Of a stretch of 64,000 nt of DNA, positions 16,450-24,711 are shown one piece after another. The notes beneath the pieces are model-generated. The model did not search any database and was not told where the DNA came from. It worked only from the letters and a program-made list of their open reading frames with translations. The position numbers were made by a program, and so were the translations under genes. Each line of letters opens with the position of its first letter. Within the stretch, counting starts at the first letter, position 1. Source of the stretch: Pseudomonadota bacterium (GTDB lineage: Bacteria > Myxococcota_A > UBA796 > SXON01). The stretch is from NCBI GenBank assembly GCA_005778355.1, contig SXON01000006.1, forward strand, positions 25,538-89,537. The letters run 5' to 3'.

Positions 16450-17481
16450 GTGATCCCGCTCTTGGCCCACACCCCCGAGACCCTGCACGCGGCGCTCCAC
16501 GCCGAGGGGCCCGGGGTGCCACTCGCCGCCTGTCGCCGGGCTTTTCACGACCTAGTGGGGAAGGGCCTCCCCGGCACCGAGACACGCGACGGCCTCTCCA
16601 AGGCCTCGATCCGCGCGCTGGAGGCGAGCTGTACCTGGGCGCTCCCGGAGATCGAGACCACGGTTGTCGACGACTTCGACAAGAGCGTGCGCTACCTGTT
16701 CCGCCTCGCCGACGGCGAGCGCGTGGAGGCGGTCCGCATCCCCCTCCTCAAGCCGGGGCGTTTCAGCGTGTGTCTCTCCTCGCAGGTGGGCTGCGCGATG
16801 GGTTGTGTCTTCTGCGCCACCGGGCGCCTCGGCCTGTCGCGCAACCTCGCGACAGAGGAGATCATCGGGTGTTTTCTTCGCGTCCGCGCCGACTGTCCGG
16901 GGCGCGTGTCGGGCGCCGTCTTCATGGGACAGGGCGAGCCTTTCCACAACTACGACGCCGTCCTGCAGGCCGCCGAGATCCTCTGTCACCCCAACGGCGG
17001 GGCCATCGCGGCGGAGAACATCACCATCTCGACCGTCGGGGTGGTGCCCTCGATCCACCGCTACGCCGAGGAACGACGCCGTTTCCGCCTCATCATCTCG
17101 CTGCACAGCGCCATCCAGTCCCGTCGCGACCAGCTGGTGGCGGTGTCGCGCAAGTGGCCGCTCCCGTCGCTCGCGGAGGCCATCCGCGCCTATGCCAACG
17201 TGGCGCCCGGGCGCGTCACCGTGGCCTACACGCTCGTGTCGGGGGTGAACACCGGCGCCGACGAGGCCGAGGCGCTCGCGGCGCTACTCGGCGACTTGCC
17301 GCTTCGTATCAATCTCATCGACGTGAACGACACCACCGGCGAGTTCGCCCAGGCCCCCGACGCCGAGCGACGCCGTTTCATGGACCTGTTGCAGCCGCTC
17401 CGCGTGCCCATCGTTCGCCGCTACAGCGTGGGGGCCGCGCAAAACTCGGCCTGCGGGATGCTCGCCTCCGTCACCCCGTGA
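16450..17481 (+). CDS. Radical SAM methyltransferase, RlmN family
   Basis: A 343-residue protein with a GTG start, related to 23S rRNA A2503 / tRNA A37 C2-methyltransferase. The Fe-S motif C-x3-C-x2-C is Cys115/119/122 (CAMGCVFC). The conserved upstream cysteine is Cys108 (FSVCLSSQVGC), and the methyl-carrying C-terminal cysteine is Cys335 (NSACGMLA). The usual MGMGEPLxNY appears as MGQGEPFHNYD, and the N-terminus is short and divergent, so this may be a second, diverged RlmN paralogue rather than the housekeeping copy. The position in a SNF2-SWIM operon is unusual for rRNA modification. Confidence is high for the family and lower for the substrate. Confidence 0.88.
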   Translation: MIPLLAHTPETLHAALHAEGPGVPLAACRRAFHDLVGKGLPGTETRDGLSKASIRALEASCTWALPEIETTVVDDFDKSVRYLFRLADGERVEAVRIPLLKPGRFSVCLSSQVGCAMGCVFCATGRLGLSRNLATEEIIGCFLRVRADCPGRVSGAVFMGQGEPFHNYDAVLQAAEILCHPNGGAIAAENITISTVGVVPSIHRYAEERRRFRLIISLHSAIQSRRDQLVAVSRKWPLPSLAEAIRAYANVAPGRVTVAYTLVSGVNTGADEAEALAALLGDLPLRINLIDVNDTTGEFAQAPDAERRRFMDLLQPLRVPIVRRYSVGAAQNSACGMLASVTP

Positions 17482-17494
17482 CCGAGGCGGTCAC
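17464..17494. repeat. Two mutually exclusive hairpins at the rlmN stop
   Basis: GCCTCCGTCAC (17464-17474) can pair with GTGACCGAGGC (17478-17488, one mismatch). Alternatively GTGACCG (17478-17484) pairs perfectly with CGGTCAC (17488-17494). The shared strand overlaps the stop codon. It could serve as a transcript end or as an operator upstream of the adjacent sigma-54 promoter. Confidence 0.5.
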
Positions 17495-17524
17495 AGTCCT
17501 GGGCGAGTCTCGGCGTTGGTTGGT

Positions 17525-17541
17525 TTGGCACAGCCCTTGCT
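17525..17541 (+). promoter_or_regulatory. Sigma-54 (-24/-12) promoter for the metal-efflux operon
   Basis: TTGGCACAGCCCTTGCT matches the sigma-54 consensus (TGGCACG-N4-TTGCW) at all but one informative base, with the GG and GC elements at the required spacing. Transcription would begin near 17552, about 3 nt before the GTG start at 17555. An in-frame TGA at 17543-17545 rules out an earlier start, so the mRNA would be almost leaderless. An enhancer-binding activator is required but not encoded nearby. Confidence 0.8.
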
Positions 17542-17554
17542 GTGATCGGGCGTC

Positions 17555-19165
17555 GTGCACCTCGTCATCATCGCCAGCCTCGCCCTCGCTCACGGTGGCG
17601 AGGATCACGGCCCTCCGGCCGGCGGCGCCGCTGCCGCGCCGGGCGGCCTTCGCGTGCCCCTCTCCTCGCAGGCGGTCGACGCCGTGCTGGTGGTTGCCGA
17701 TAGCGGCGGCTCCACGCTGCTCGCCGCCGACGCCGAGACCAGCGCCCCCCTCGCGCTCACCCGCGCCGACCTGAACCTCGCGGGCCCAGCCCCGCTGGTG
17801 ACCAGCTACCAGCCCGGGAAATCCCCGGGATTCCTCGGGACGAGCGACCTGCTCGCCGCGCACGGCGACTACGCCGGCTCGCTGGTGACCCACGGGCCTG
17901 ACGACATTCTCTCGGTCCCTGCTTTCCGCTGGGGACCGGCCGAGGTCGCCCACGCCGCCGCGGCGAGCGTGGTGCCCTGGATCCTCGGCCTCGGGGCGGT
18001 CGGCGTGGCGCTCGTCGTCGCCATGATTGTCGGCTTCCTGGTGGGACGCCGCGCCGCCGTGGCCTCGTTGTTCCTCGTGGGGCTGGCGGGACGAGTGGGC
18101 GCCCACGGCGGGGAAGACCACGGTGCCCCAGCCGGGGCGGCCGTCGCGAGCGGCGGCCCTCTGGCGCTGCGCATGGACAGCCAGTTCCTCGTCCACCTGC
18201 GCACCGCGCGAGTGTTCGCCGAGCCGTTCCGACCCTCGGTGCTCGCGCTCGGTCACATCACCTCGGCCCCGGGCGGCGCGGCAACCCTGCGCGCCCCCGT
18301 GCGCGGCACGCTGCTCTCACCCCCGGGCGGATTCCCCGTGCCCGGCCGGGCCATCCACGCGGGCGACCTCCTCGCCCGGATCGCCGAGGGCAACAGCGCC
18401 GCCGACCGCGCCGACGTGGGGGCTGCCCGCGCCGAGGCCGCCACGCGCGTGGCCGAGGCCCGGGCCGCATTGGCTCTGGCCGAGCGCGACGTGGCGGCGA
18501 TCCCGAGCGTAGGGGTGTCGCTCAGCGACCGCGACCGGCTCGAGCTCGCCTCGCGCGTTGACGTGGCCCGCGCCACCCTCGCCGAGGCGGAGGCACAGCT
18601 CGCCGCCCTCGACCGCGGCGCGGCCGTCACCGCGCCCATCGCCGGCCGCATCGTGGCCAATCACGCCAATCCCGGCGACGCCGTGAACGAGGGCGACCCC
18701 CTGTTCCGCATCGTGAGCGAGGGCGCGCTCTGGGCCCAGGTGCGCGTGCGCGCCACGGCGGGCCTCGACATCGTGCCCGGGGTGGCCACCATGGTGAACG
18801 CCGGCGGTGAGCTGGTAAACGCCCTGGTGCTCGACGGTGGCCGCGAGTTCGACCCCGCCACCGGCACCGCGCTCGTGACCCTCGCCCTCGACGCCGCGCC
18901 CGGCCTGCGGCCTGGCCTGTCCGCCGAGGCCTGGATCCCCGTCGGGCCCGCCCGCGACACGCTGGTGGTGCCGGAGTCGGCCGTGGTCGAGAGTAGTGGC
19001 GTGCCGGTGGCCTTCGTTAAGACGGGCCCGGAGAGCTTCGAAGCCCGGGAGCTCGATCTCGGCGGGCGGGGCGCCGGGCGGGTGGCGGTGGCCCAGGGCC
19101 TCGCCCCGGGCGAACGGGTGGTGGTGGCCGGGGCCTACACGCTCAAGTCGGTGGCCGGGCGCTGA
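17555..19165 (+). CDS. RND efflux periplasmic adaptor (CzcB/CusB-like) with N-terminal membrane-anchored extension
   Basis: A 536-residue protein. The start is fixed by an in-frame TGA four codons upstream. Residues 1-14 are a short signal (MHLVIIASLALAHG). Residues ~15-140 are an extra domain, followed by a transmembrane helix (~146-168). A second signal-like segment (AAVASLFLVGLAGRVGAHGG) and a repeat of the HGGEDHG motif then introduce the adaptor proper: a barrel-sandwich hybrid (APVRGTLLSPPGGFPVPGRA), an Ala/Arg-rich coiled-coil hairpin (~res 285-350), a lipoyl return strand (APIAGRIVANHANPGDAV) and a beta-barrel. The protein looks like a fusion of a small exported histidine-motif protein and an MFP subunit. 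It couples the RND pump to the outer membrane. One base separates its stop from the pump gene. Confidence 0.85.
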   Translation: MHLVIIASLALAHGGEDHGPPAGGAAAAPGGLRVPLSSQAVDAVLVVADSGGSTLLAADAETSAPLALTRADLNLAGPAPLVTSYQPGKSPGFLGTSDLLAAHGDYAGSLVTHGPDDILSVPAFRWGPAEVAHAAAASVVPWILGLGAVGVALVVAMIVGFLVGRRAAVASLFLVGLAGRVGAHGGEDHGAPAGAAVASGGPLALRMDSQFLVHLRTARVFAEPFRPSVLALGHITSAPGGAATLRAPVRGTLLSPPGGFPVPGRAIHAGDLLARIAEGNSAADRADVGAARAEAATRVAEARAALALAERDVAAIPSVGVSLSDRDRLELASRVDVARATLAEAEAQLAALDRGAAVTAPIAGRIVANHANPGDAVNEGDPLFRIVSEGALWAQVRVRATAGLDIVPGVATMVNAGGELVNALVLDGGREFDPATGTALVTLALDAAPGLRPGLSAEAWIPVGPARDTLVVPESAVVESSGVPVAFVKTGPESFEARELDLGGRGAGRVAVAQGLAPGERVVVAGAYTLKSVAGR

Positions 19166-22100
19166 ATGTTCGACCGGATCATCCGATTCTCCGTCGAGAA
19201 CCGCCTCTTCGTCGTTCTCGCGGCAGCGTTGTTACTCGCCTGGGGGGGATGGACCGCCGCCCAGATCCCGGTCGACGTCTTCCCCGACCTGAACCGCCCC
19301 ACGGTGACGGTGATGACCGAGTCGGGCGGACTCTCCCCCGAGGAGGTGGAGGCGCTCGTCACGCGTCCGCTCGAGGCCTCGATGAACGGTGCCCCCGGCG
19401 TGGAACGCGTGCGCTCGCAGTCGGCCGCGGGGCTGTCCATCGTCTGGGTCGAGTTCAGCTGGGCGACCGATATCTACCGGGCGCGGCAGCAGGTGGCAGA
19501 GCGGCTGTCTGAGACGACGGAGGGGCTTCCGGAGGGCGTCGTCCCGGTGATGGGACCAATCTCCTCGATCATGGGGGAGATCCTGCTGGTGGGCCTCTCC
19601 TCGCCGAGCGGCGAGCTGTCGGGCCCCGAGCTTCGCACCCTCGCCGACTGGACGGTCCGCCCCCGGTTGTTGTCGATCCCCGGCATCGCCCAGGTGACCG
19701 CCATCGGCGGGGGAGTGGAGCAGGTGCACGTGGACGTCGACCCGGTGGCGCTGGCCCGCGCCGGCCTCGATCTCGACGCGGTGATCGACGGGGCCGAGCA
19801 TGCGCAGGGTGCGAGCACCGGTGGCTTCGTGGACAGCCAGTCGCAAGAGCTGGTGGTGCGCAACCTCGCGCGTACCGCCGACCCGGAGCGGCTCGCCGAC
19901 ACCGTGATCGGCGAGGTGGATGGCGTGCCGGTGAGCCTCGGCAGCGTGGCGCGGGTGAGTCGCGGCACGGGCGTCAAGCGGGGCGACGCCGGGGTGAACG
20001 GCGTGCCGGCGGTGATCCTCGCGGTGTCGAAGCAGCCGGGAGCGTCGACCGTCGATCTCACACACGAGGTGGAAACCGCGGTGTCCGGTCTCCACCTCGA
20101 CGCCGAGGTGACGACCCTCTTCCGCCAGGCCGACTTCATCGACGCCTCGATCGCGAACGTGGAGGAGGCACTCCGCGACGGCGCCATCCTCGTGACGCTG
20201 GTCCTGGTGCTCTTCCTGCTCAACTGGCGCACCACCGCCATCACGCTCACCGCGATCCCGCTCTCCTTCGTCGTGTCGGCGCTGGTGTTGCACGCGATGG
20301 GCATGACGGTGAACACCATGACGCTCGGCGGCCTCGCGGTGGCCATCGGCGAGCTGGTGGACGACGCGATCGTCGACGTGGAGAACGTGTACCGTCGCCT
20401 GCGCGAGAAGAAGGGGCTGTCGCCCAGCAAGATCGTGGCGGCGGCGAGCAGCGAAGTCCGGAGCTCCATCGTCTTCAGCACCATCCTGGTCGTGCTCGTC
20501 TTCGTGCCCCTCTTCTCGCTGTCCGGCATCGAGGGACGCCTCTTCGCCCCGCTCGGCGTGGCCTACATCACCTCGATCCTCGCCTCGATGGTCGTGTCGC
20601 TCACCGTCACCCCGGCGCTCGCGCGCTGGCTGCTCCCGGGCTCGGCGGTGCAGGCGCACGGCGATGGCTGGCTGGTTCGCCAGCTCAAGGGCATCGACCG
20701 CGCCCTCCTCCTGCGCACCTTGCCCCACCCCGGGCTGGTGCTCGGCGCCACGGCCCTGGCTGTCGGTCTCGCGGCCGCGAGTGTCCCCTTGCTGGGCACC
20801 AGCTTCTTGCCCCCCTTCAACGAGGGCACCGCCACGGTGAACGTGCTCTCGCGCCCCGGCACCTCGCTCGACGCGAGCAACCAGCTGGGTCTCTCGGCCG
20901 AGGCACTGTTACTCTCGGTGCCTGAGGTGCTCTCGGTGGGCCGCCGCACGGGCCGAGCCGAGCTCGACGAGCATGCCGAAGGGGTGCACTACAGCGAGAT
21001 CGACGTGGACTTCGCCGACAACGGGCGCGACCGCGAGGTGGTGCTCGCCGAGATCCGCGAGAGACTGTCGGCGTTGCCGGGGGCGAGTGTCAGCATCGGC
21101 CAACCCATCAGCCACCGCCTCGATCACTTGCTGTCCGGCGTGCGCGCGGCCATCGCGGTGAAGGTGTTCGGTCAAGACCTCGGCACGCTGCGAAGCTCCG
21201 CGGAGTCGGTGCGGGCGGCGCTCTCCCGCGTGCCCGGCGTGGTGGACCTCGCCGTGGAGCCGCAGGTGCTCGTGCCGCAGGTGCACGTGGAGGTAGACCG
21301 GGAATCCGCCTTGCGACTTGGTTTGCAGCCCGGAGAAGTGACGACGCAGCTCGAGGCCGCGCTCGCCGGCGTCACCGTGGCTCAGGTGCTCGACGGCATC
21401 CGGCCGCTCGACCTGGTGGTGCGCTTCGCGCCCGAGTGGCGCACCGACTTCGACCGGCTCGCCGCCGCGCCCTTGCTCGCCGGCGACCACGCCATCCCCG
21501 TGGGCAACGTGGCCACCATCCGCCGGGGGACAGGCCCCAACCAGGTGCTCCACGAGAACGGCCAGCGGCGCATCGTCATCTCGGCCAACGTGGCCGAGCG
21601 TGACATCGGCGCGGTGGTCCGCGACATCGAGGCTGTCGTGTCGCGACTCGATCTACCTCAAGGCACCTACGCCACCATCGGCGGCCAGTTCGAGAGCCAA
21701 AGGCAGGCGAGCCGGGCGATCGCGCTCTTGTCCCTCGTGTCGCTCGTCGCGATGTACGCTGTGCTCTACGCTCACTTCCGCTCGCACGCGATCACGCTCC
21801 AGGTCTTGCTCAACGTGCCCCTGGCGCTGATCGGCTCGGTGGCGGCGGTGTGGATCTCGGGCCAGCCGCTATCGGTTGCGACACTCGTGGGCTTCGTCAC
21901 CCTGTGTGGCATCTCCACGCGCAACACCATCTTGATGGTGTCGCACTACTTTCACCTCGTGGAAATCGAGGGCGAGGACTTCGGCGCCGCGATGGTGATC
22001 CGGGGCTCTCTGGAACGCCTCGTCCCGGTGGCGATGACGGCCCTCTGCGCCGGCACCGCGCTGGTGCCGCTGGCCCTCGCCGAGGGCCAGCCCGGCAAGG

Positions 22101-22243
22101 AGATCCTCACGCCCGTGGCCCAGGTGATCCTCGGCGGCCTCGTGTCGTCCACCCTGCTCGACATCGTCGTCACGCCCACCGCTTTTCTTCGTTTCGGCCG
22201 CGCCGCGGTCCTTGCTCGCACCCAAGCCATCACGGAGTCCTAG
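19166..22243 (+). CDS. Heavy-metal efflux RND transporter (CzcA/CusA family)
   Basis: A 1025-residue inner-membrane proton antiporter of the usual RND length. The N-terminal MFDRIIRFSVENRLFV and PVDVFPDLNRPTV motifs are typical of the heavy-metal (HME) branch. Two large periplasmic loops (~res 35-335 and ~560-865) are flanked by twelve predicted transmembrane helices. TM4 carries AIGELVDDAIVDVENVY, whose acidic residues match the proton-relay region of CzcA-type pumps. The cation (Zn/Co/Ni/Cd versus Cu/Ag) is not certain. It lies between the adaptor and a His-rich lipoprotein in one operon. No outer-membrane channel (CzcC) gene follows. Confidence 0.92.
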   Translation: MFDRIIRFSVENRLFVVLAAALLLAWGGWTAAQIPVDVFPDLNRPTVTVMTESGGLSPEEVEALVTRPLEASMNGAPGVERVRSQSAAGLSIVWVEFSWATDIYRARQQVAERLSETTEGLPEGVVPVMGPISSIMGEILLVGLSSPSGELSGPELRTLADWTVRPRLLSIPGIAQVTAIGGGVEQVHVDVDPVALARAGLDLDAVIDGAEHAQGASTGGFVDSQSQELVVRNLARTADPERLADTVIGEVDGVPVSLGSVARVSRGTGVKRGDAGVNGVPAVILAVSKQPGASTVDLTHEVETAVSGLHLDAEVTTLFRQADFIDASIANVEEALRDGAILVTLVLVLFLLNWRTTAITLTAIPLSFVVSALVLHAMGMTVNTMTLGGLAVAIGELVDDAIVDVENVYRRLREKKGLSPSKIVAAASSEVRSSIVFSTILVVLVFVPLFSLSGIEGRLFAPLGVAYITSILASMVVSLTVTPALARWLLPGSAVQAHGDGWLVRQLKGIDRALLLRTLPHPGLVLGATALAVGLAAASVPLLGTSFLPPFNEGTATVNVLSRPGTSLDASNQLGLSAEALLLSVPEVLSVGRRTGRAELDEHAEGVHYSEIDVDFADNGRDREVVLAEIRERLSALPGASVSIGQPISHRLDHLLSGVRAAIAVKVFGQDLGTLRSSAESVRAALSRVPGVVDLAVEPQVLVPQVHVEVDRESALRLGLQPGEVTTQLEAALAGVTVAQVLDGIRPLDLVVRFAPEWRTDFDRLAAAPLLAGDHAIPVGNVATIRRGTGPNQVLHENGQRRIVISANVAERDIGAVVRDIEAVVSRLDLPQGTYATIGGQFESQRQASRAIALLSLVSLVAMYAVLYAHFRSHAITLQVLLNVPLALIGSVAAVWISGQPLSVATLVGFVTLCGISTRNTILMVSHYFHLVEIEGEDFGAAMVIRGSLERLVPVAMTALCAGTALVPLALAEGQPGKEILTPVAQVILGGLVSSTLLDIVVTPTAFLRFGRAAVLARTQAITES

Positions 22244-22999
22244 ATGTTGTTCTTCATCCTCGCCTGTACCCAGGAACCCGCCGCGCCCGAGGCGTCGCCC
22301 GCCCCAGCCGCCGCGCCCGAGGCGGCACCCGCCCACGACCACGGCAGCCACGACCACGGCGAGGCCGGAGGCCCTGAGCACGGCGCCGACGCCGGACACG
22401 GACACGGCGCGGCCCATGGCGGCATCCAGGCCGAGCTGGAGGGCCTCCACGTGGAGGCCGTGGTGACCCACAACGGCGTGCTCTTCTACCCGGCGGACGG
22501 CGACAACAAGGGCCTTCCCGCCGAGGGTTTCTCGGGACAGGCGGCGATCAAGGGGCCGACCGGCGTGGAAACGGTGCCGCTCATGCCCATGGGCGACCAC
22601 CTCCACGCTCTGGCGAAGCTCGAGGTGGGCAAGCCAGCCACCATCGTGCTCACCCTCACTCGCGATGGGAAGCCACAGTCCCACACCTACGAGGTGAAAG
22701 CAGTGGGCATGCAGGAGCACGACCACACCACGTTGCATGGCGGCGTGGTGTCGATGTGGGGTGACTACCACGTGGAGTACGTCAAGAAGGACGGCGAACA
22801 CCGTTTCTACATGAGCGACGCCAAGCGCGTGCCGCTCAGCGGCACCGTCTCCGGCAGCGCGACCCAGGGCGGCAAGGACGTGCCTCTGGCCTTCGATCCG
22901 ACCGCGGGGCTGCTCAGCGCTAAGGCCGATCCCGCCGCCGCGGGAATGGTGATGCTCAATGCCAAGGTGGACGGCACCGAGTTCAGCCTGGGGTGGTAA
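22244..22999 (+). CDS. Histidine-rich lipoprotein, probable periplasmic metal-binding protein
   Basis: A 251-residue lipoprotein. The TAG ending the pump gene is the codon immediately before this ATG in the same frame, so the start is certain and the signal really is MLFFILAC (Cys8). Residues ~10-60 are Ala/Pro-rich and then His-rich (DHGSHDHG, HGHGAAHGG), suited to binding Zn, Ni, Co or Cu. The rest is beta-rich, with a second HDHTTLHGG cluster (~res 163). Its place as the last gene of the RND operon suggests that it captures metal for efflux or acts as a buffer; that is inference from context and composition. Confidence 0.8.
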   Translation: MLFFILACTQEPAAPEASPAPAAAPEAAPAHDHGSHDHGEAGGPEHGADAGHGHGAAHGGIQAELEGLHVEAVVTHNGVLFYPADGDNKGLPAEGFSGQAAIKGPTGVETVPLMPMGDHLHALAKLEVGKPATIVLTLTRDGKPQSHTYEVKAVGMQEHDHTTLHGGVVSMWGDYHVEYVKKDGEHRFYMSDAKRVPLSGTVSGSATQGGKDVPLAFDPTAGLLSAKADPAAAGMVMLNAKVDGTEFSLGW

Positions 23000-23020
23000 A
23001 ATGGCGGCGGAGTGTCCGCG

Positions 23021-23797
23021 ATGCCTCGAAATATTCTCCTGGTCCACGGCGCGTGGATGAATGCCCTGTCCTGGGAGAGCTGGGTGGAACGCCTGCGCGC
23101 CCGTGGCCACACCGTCGTCGCGCCCTCCTGGCCCCACGGAGAGGGCGATCCCGCCGAGCTCCGCGCCGCGCCGCGCGCTGAGCTGGCCGCCGTCGGGGTG
23201 CCCGAGATCGTGTCTCACTATGCCCGTTTTGCAACGGAGCTAGATCGGCCGATCCTCATCGGGCACAGCTTCGGGGGGTTGTTTGTGCAGATGCTGCTCG
23301 ACCGGGGTCTCGGCGCCTGCGGCGTGGCCATCGACCCTGCCCCGCCGAAGGGCGTGTTTCCGACGCTCGACGCGCTCAAGGCGGCGTTCCCCGTGGTGTC
23401 GAAGTGGAACGCCGGATCGAAAGTGCACCAGATGGCCTTCGCCGACTGGCAGTGGGGCTGGATGCACACCCAGCCGGAGGCGGAGCAGCGCGCCGCCTTC
23501 GAGCGCTTCGTGGTGCCGACACCCGGCAAGGTGTACGCGCAGGGGGCCGCCGCCCCCTTCACCGACGTGATGACGGTCAACTTCAAGAACAAGGACAGAG
23601 CCCCCTTGTTGCTGGTGGCCGGTCTGGACGACCGCACGGTGAGCGCCGACATGGTTCGCTCGGCCTTCCGCCAGCACCAGCGCGGTGGTGGCCGCACCGA
23701 GTTGCGCGAGTTCGCCGGGCGTACCCACTGGATCTGCAACCAGCCGGGCTGGGAAGAGGTGTGTGACACCGCCATCGACTGGGCGGAGGCCCAGTGA
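23021..23797 (+). CDS. Alpha/beta hydrolase
   Basis: A 258-residue cytoplasmic hydrolase. The ATG at 23021 is preferred over the in-frame GTG at 23012 because GGAG (23009-23012) sits 8 nt before it. The fold's landmarks are the oxyanion loop LLVHGAW, nucleophile Ser83 in GHSFGG, acid LLVAGLDDRTV and catalytic histidine GRTHWIC. It resembles small esterases and haloperoxidase-like hydrolases; the substrate is unknown. Its stop overlaps the next gene's GTG (GTGA), so it is translationally coupled to the metallo-beta-lactamase-fold lipoprotein. Confidence 0.88.
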   Translation: MPRNILLVHGAWMNALSWESWVERLRARGHTVVAPSWPHGEGDPAELRAAPRAELAAVGVPEIVSHYARFATELDRPILIGHSFGGLFVQMLLDRGLGACGVAIDPAPPKGVFPTLDALKAAFPVVSKWNAGSKVHQMAFADWQWGWMHTQPEAEQRAAFERFVVPTPGKVYAQGAAAPFTDVMTVNFKNKDRAPLLLVAGLDDRTVSADMVRSAFRQHQRGGGRTELREFAGRTHWICNQPGWEEVCDTAIDWAEAQ

Positions 23798-24711
23798 TCT
23801 TCTTCCTCGCATGCGTGTTGTCGAAGCACCCGGTCGACACCGTCACCGCGCCGGCCGCCGCCCCGGTGGCTGACTGGGCGGTCTGGTTGGCCACGCCGGG
23901 CCCGGTGACGGTGGAGAGCTGGGTGTCCGCCCGCTGGGACGCGAAGCTCGGCTCGCTCCTCGATCTGTCCGACGCTGCCTGCGCGGGCCTGCCCAATGCC
24001 AAGGTCGACATCGTGCTGCCGGTGCACGTGATGCGCCACCCCGAGAAGGGCGACTTCCTGGTGGACTCGGGCGTCCCGGCGTCGATGCGCGAGGGGCCCG
24101 GGCCGGTGAAGGGGCTCATCCGTGCCGCGCTCGGTAGCTTCGAGGTGGTGGAGCCCGTCGGCGAGGGCATGGCGAAGCGCGGCATCGTCCCCCGCGCCTT
24201 GTTCCTGACACACGCCCACTTCGACCACGTGCTCGGCCTGCCCGAGCTGCCCGTCGAGCTCGACGTGTACACCGGCCCCGGCGAGCTGCGGCAAACCGGA
24301 CAGGTCGCGGTGTTGATGGCCTCGACCGCGCGCGGTGTGCTCGACGGGCGCCCGACAGTGCACGAGTGGTCGACCACCGAGATGAAGCCGCTGGGACCGG
24401 TGCTGGCCATCGACGTGGTCGGCGACGGCTCGATCTACGCCATTAGTTCCCCGGGACACACCCCAGGGTCGATGGCCTACCTCGCGCGCACCGCCGCCGG
24501 GCCCGTGCTCTTCGCGGGCGACACCTCGCACACGCTCTACGGCTGGGAGAAGGGGGCCACGCCGGGGAACTTCACCGCCGACCACGACACCAACCTGCAG
24601 AGCCTACGCGCGCTCAAGGCGCTCGCCGAGGGGGTGCCCGGTATGAAGGTGTGGGTGGGGCACGAGATGGACGGCCAGGGCACCGGTGTGGCCTCGCTAC
24701 CCGCCCGGTGA
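23794..24711 (+). CDS. Metallo-beta-lactamase-fold lipoprotein
   Basis: A 305-residue lipoprotein with a GTG start in a GTGA overlap and the short signal MIFFLAC (Cys7). The binuclear zinc motif is H-x-H-x-D-H at His140-His145 (LTHAHFDHVLGL). Downstream ligands lie in SSPGHTPGSMAYL (His), LFAGDTSH (Asp) and VWVGHEMDG (His). The arrangement fits lactonase or N-acyl-homoserine-lactone hydrolase-like enzymes of the MBL superfamily, here anchored at the cell envelope. The substrate is unknown. The last 15 bp overlap the 3' end of the convergent methyltransferase gene. Confidence 0.88.
   Translation: MIFFLACVLSKHPVDTVTAPAAAPVADWAVWLATPGPVTVESWVSARWDAKLGSLLDLSDAACAGLPNAKVDIVLPVHVMRHPEKGDFLVDSGVPASMREGPGPVKGLIRAALGSFEVVEPVGEGMAKRGIVPRALFLTHAHFDHVLGLPELPVELDVYTGPGELRQTGQVAVLMASTARGVLDGRPTVHEWSTTEMKPLGPVLAIDVVGDGSIYAISSPGHTPGSMAYLARTAAGPVLFAGDTSHTLYGWEKGATPGNFTADHDTNLQSLRALKALAEGVPGMKVWVGHEMDGQGTGVASLPAR

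Noticed and set aside
12729..17481. SNF2-SWIM-RlmN operon as a known phage-defence system (DISARM/Zorya-like)
   Set aside because: None of the required partner genes (DNA methyltransferase, DUF1998, PLD, Zor proteins) is adjacent; SNF2-SWIM pairs are common outside defence loci.
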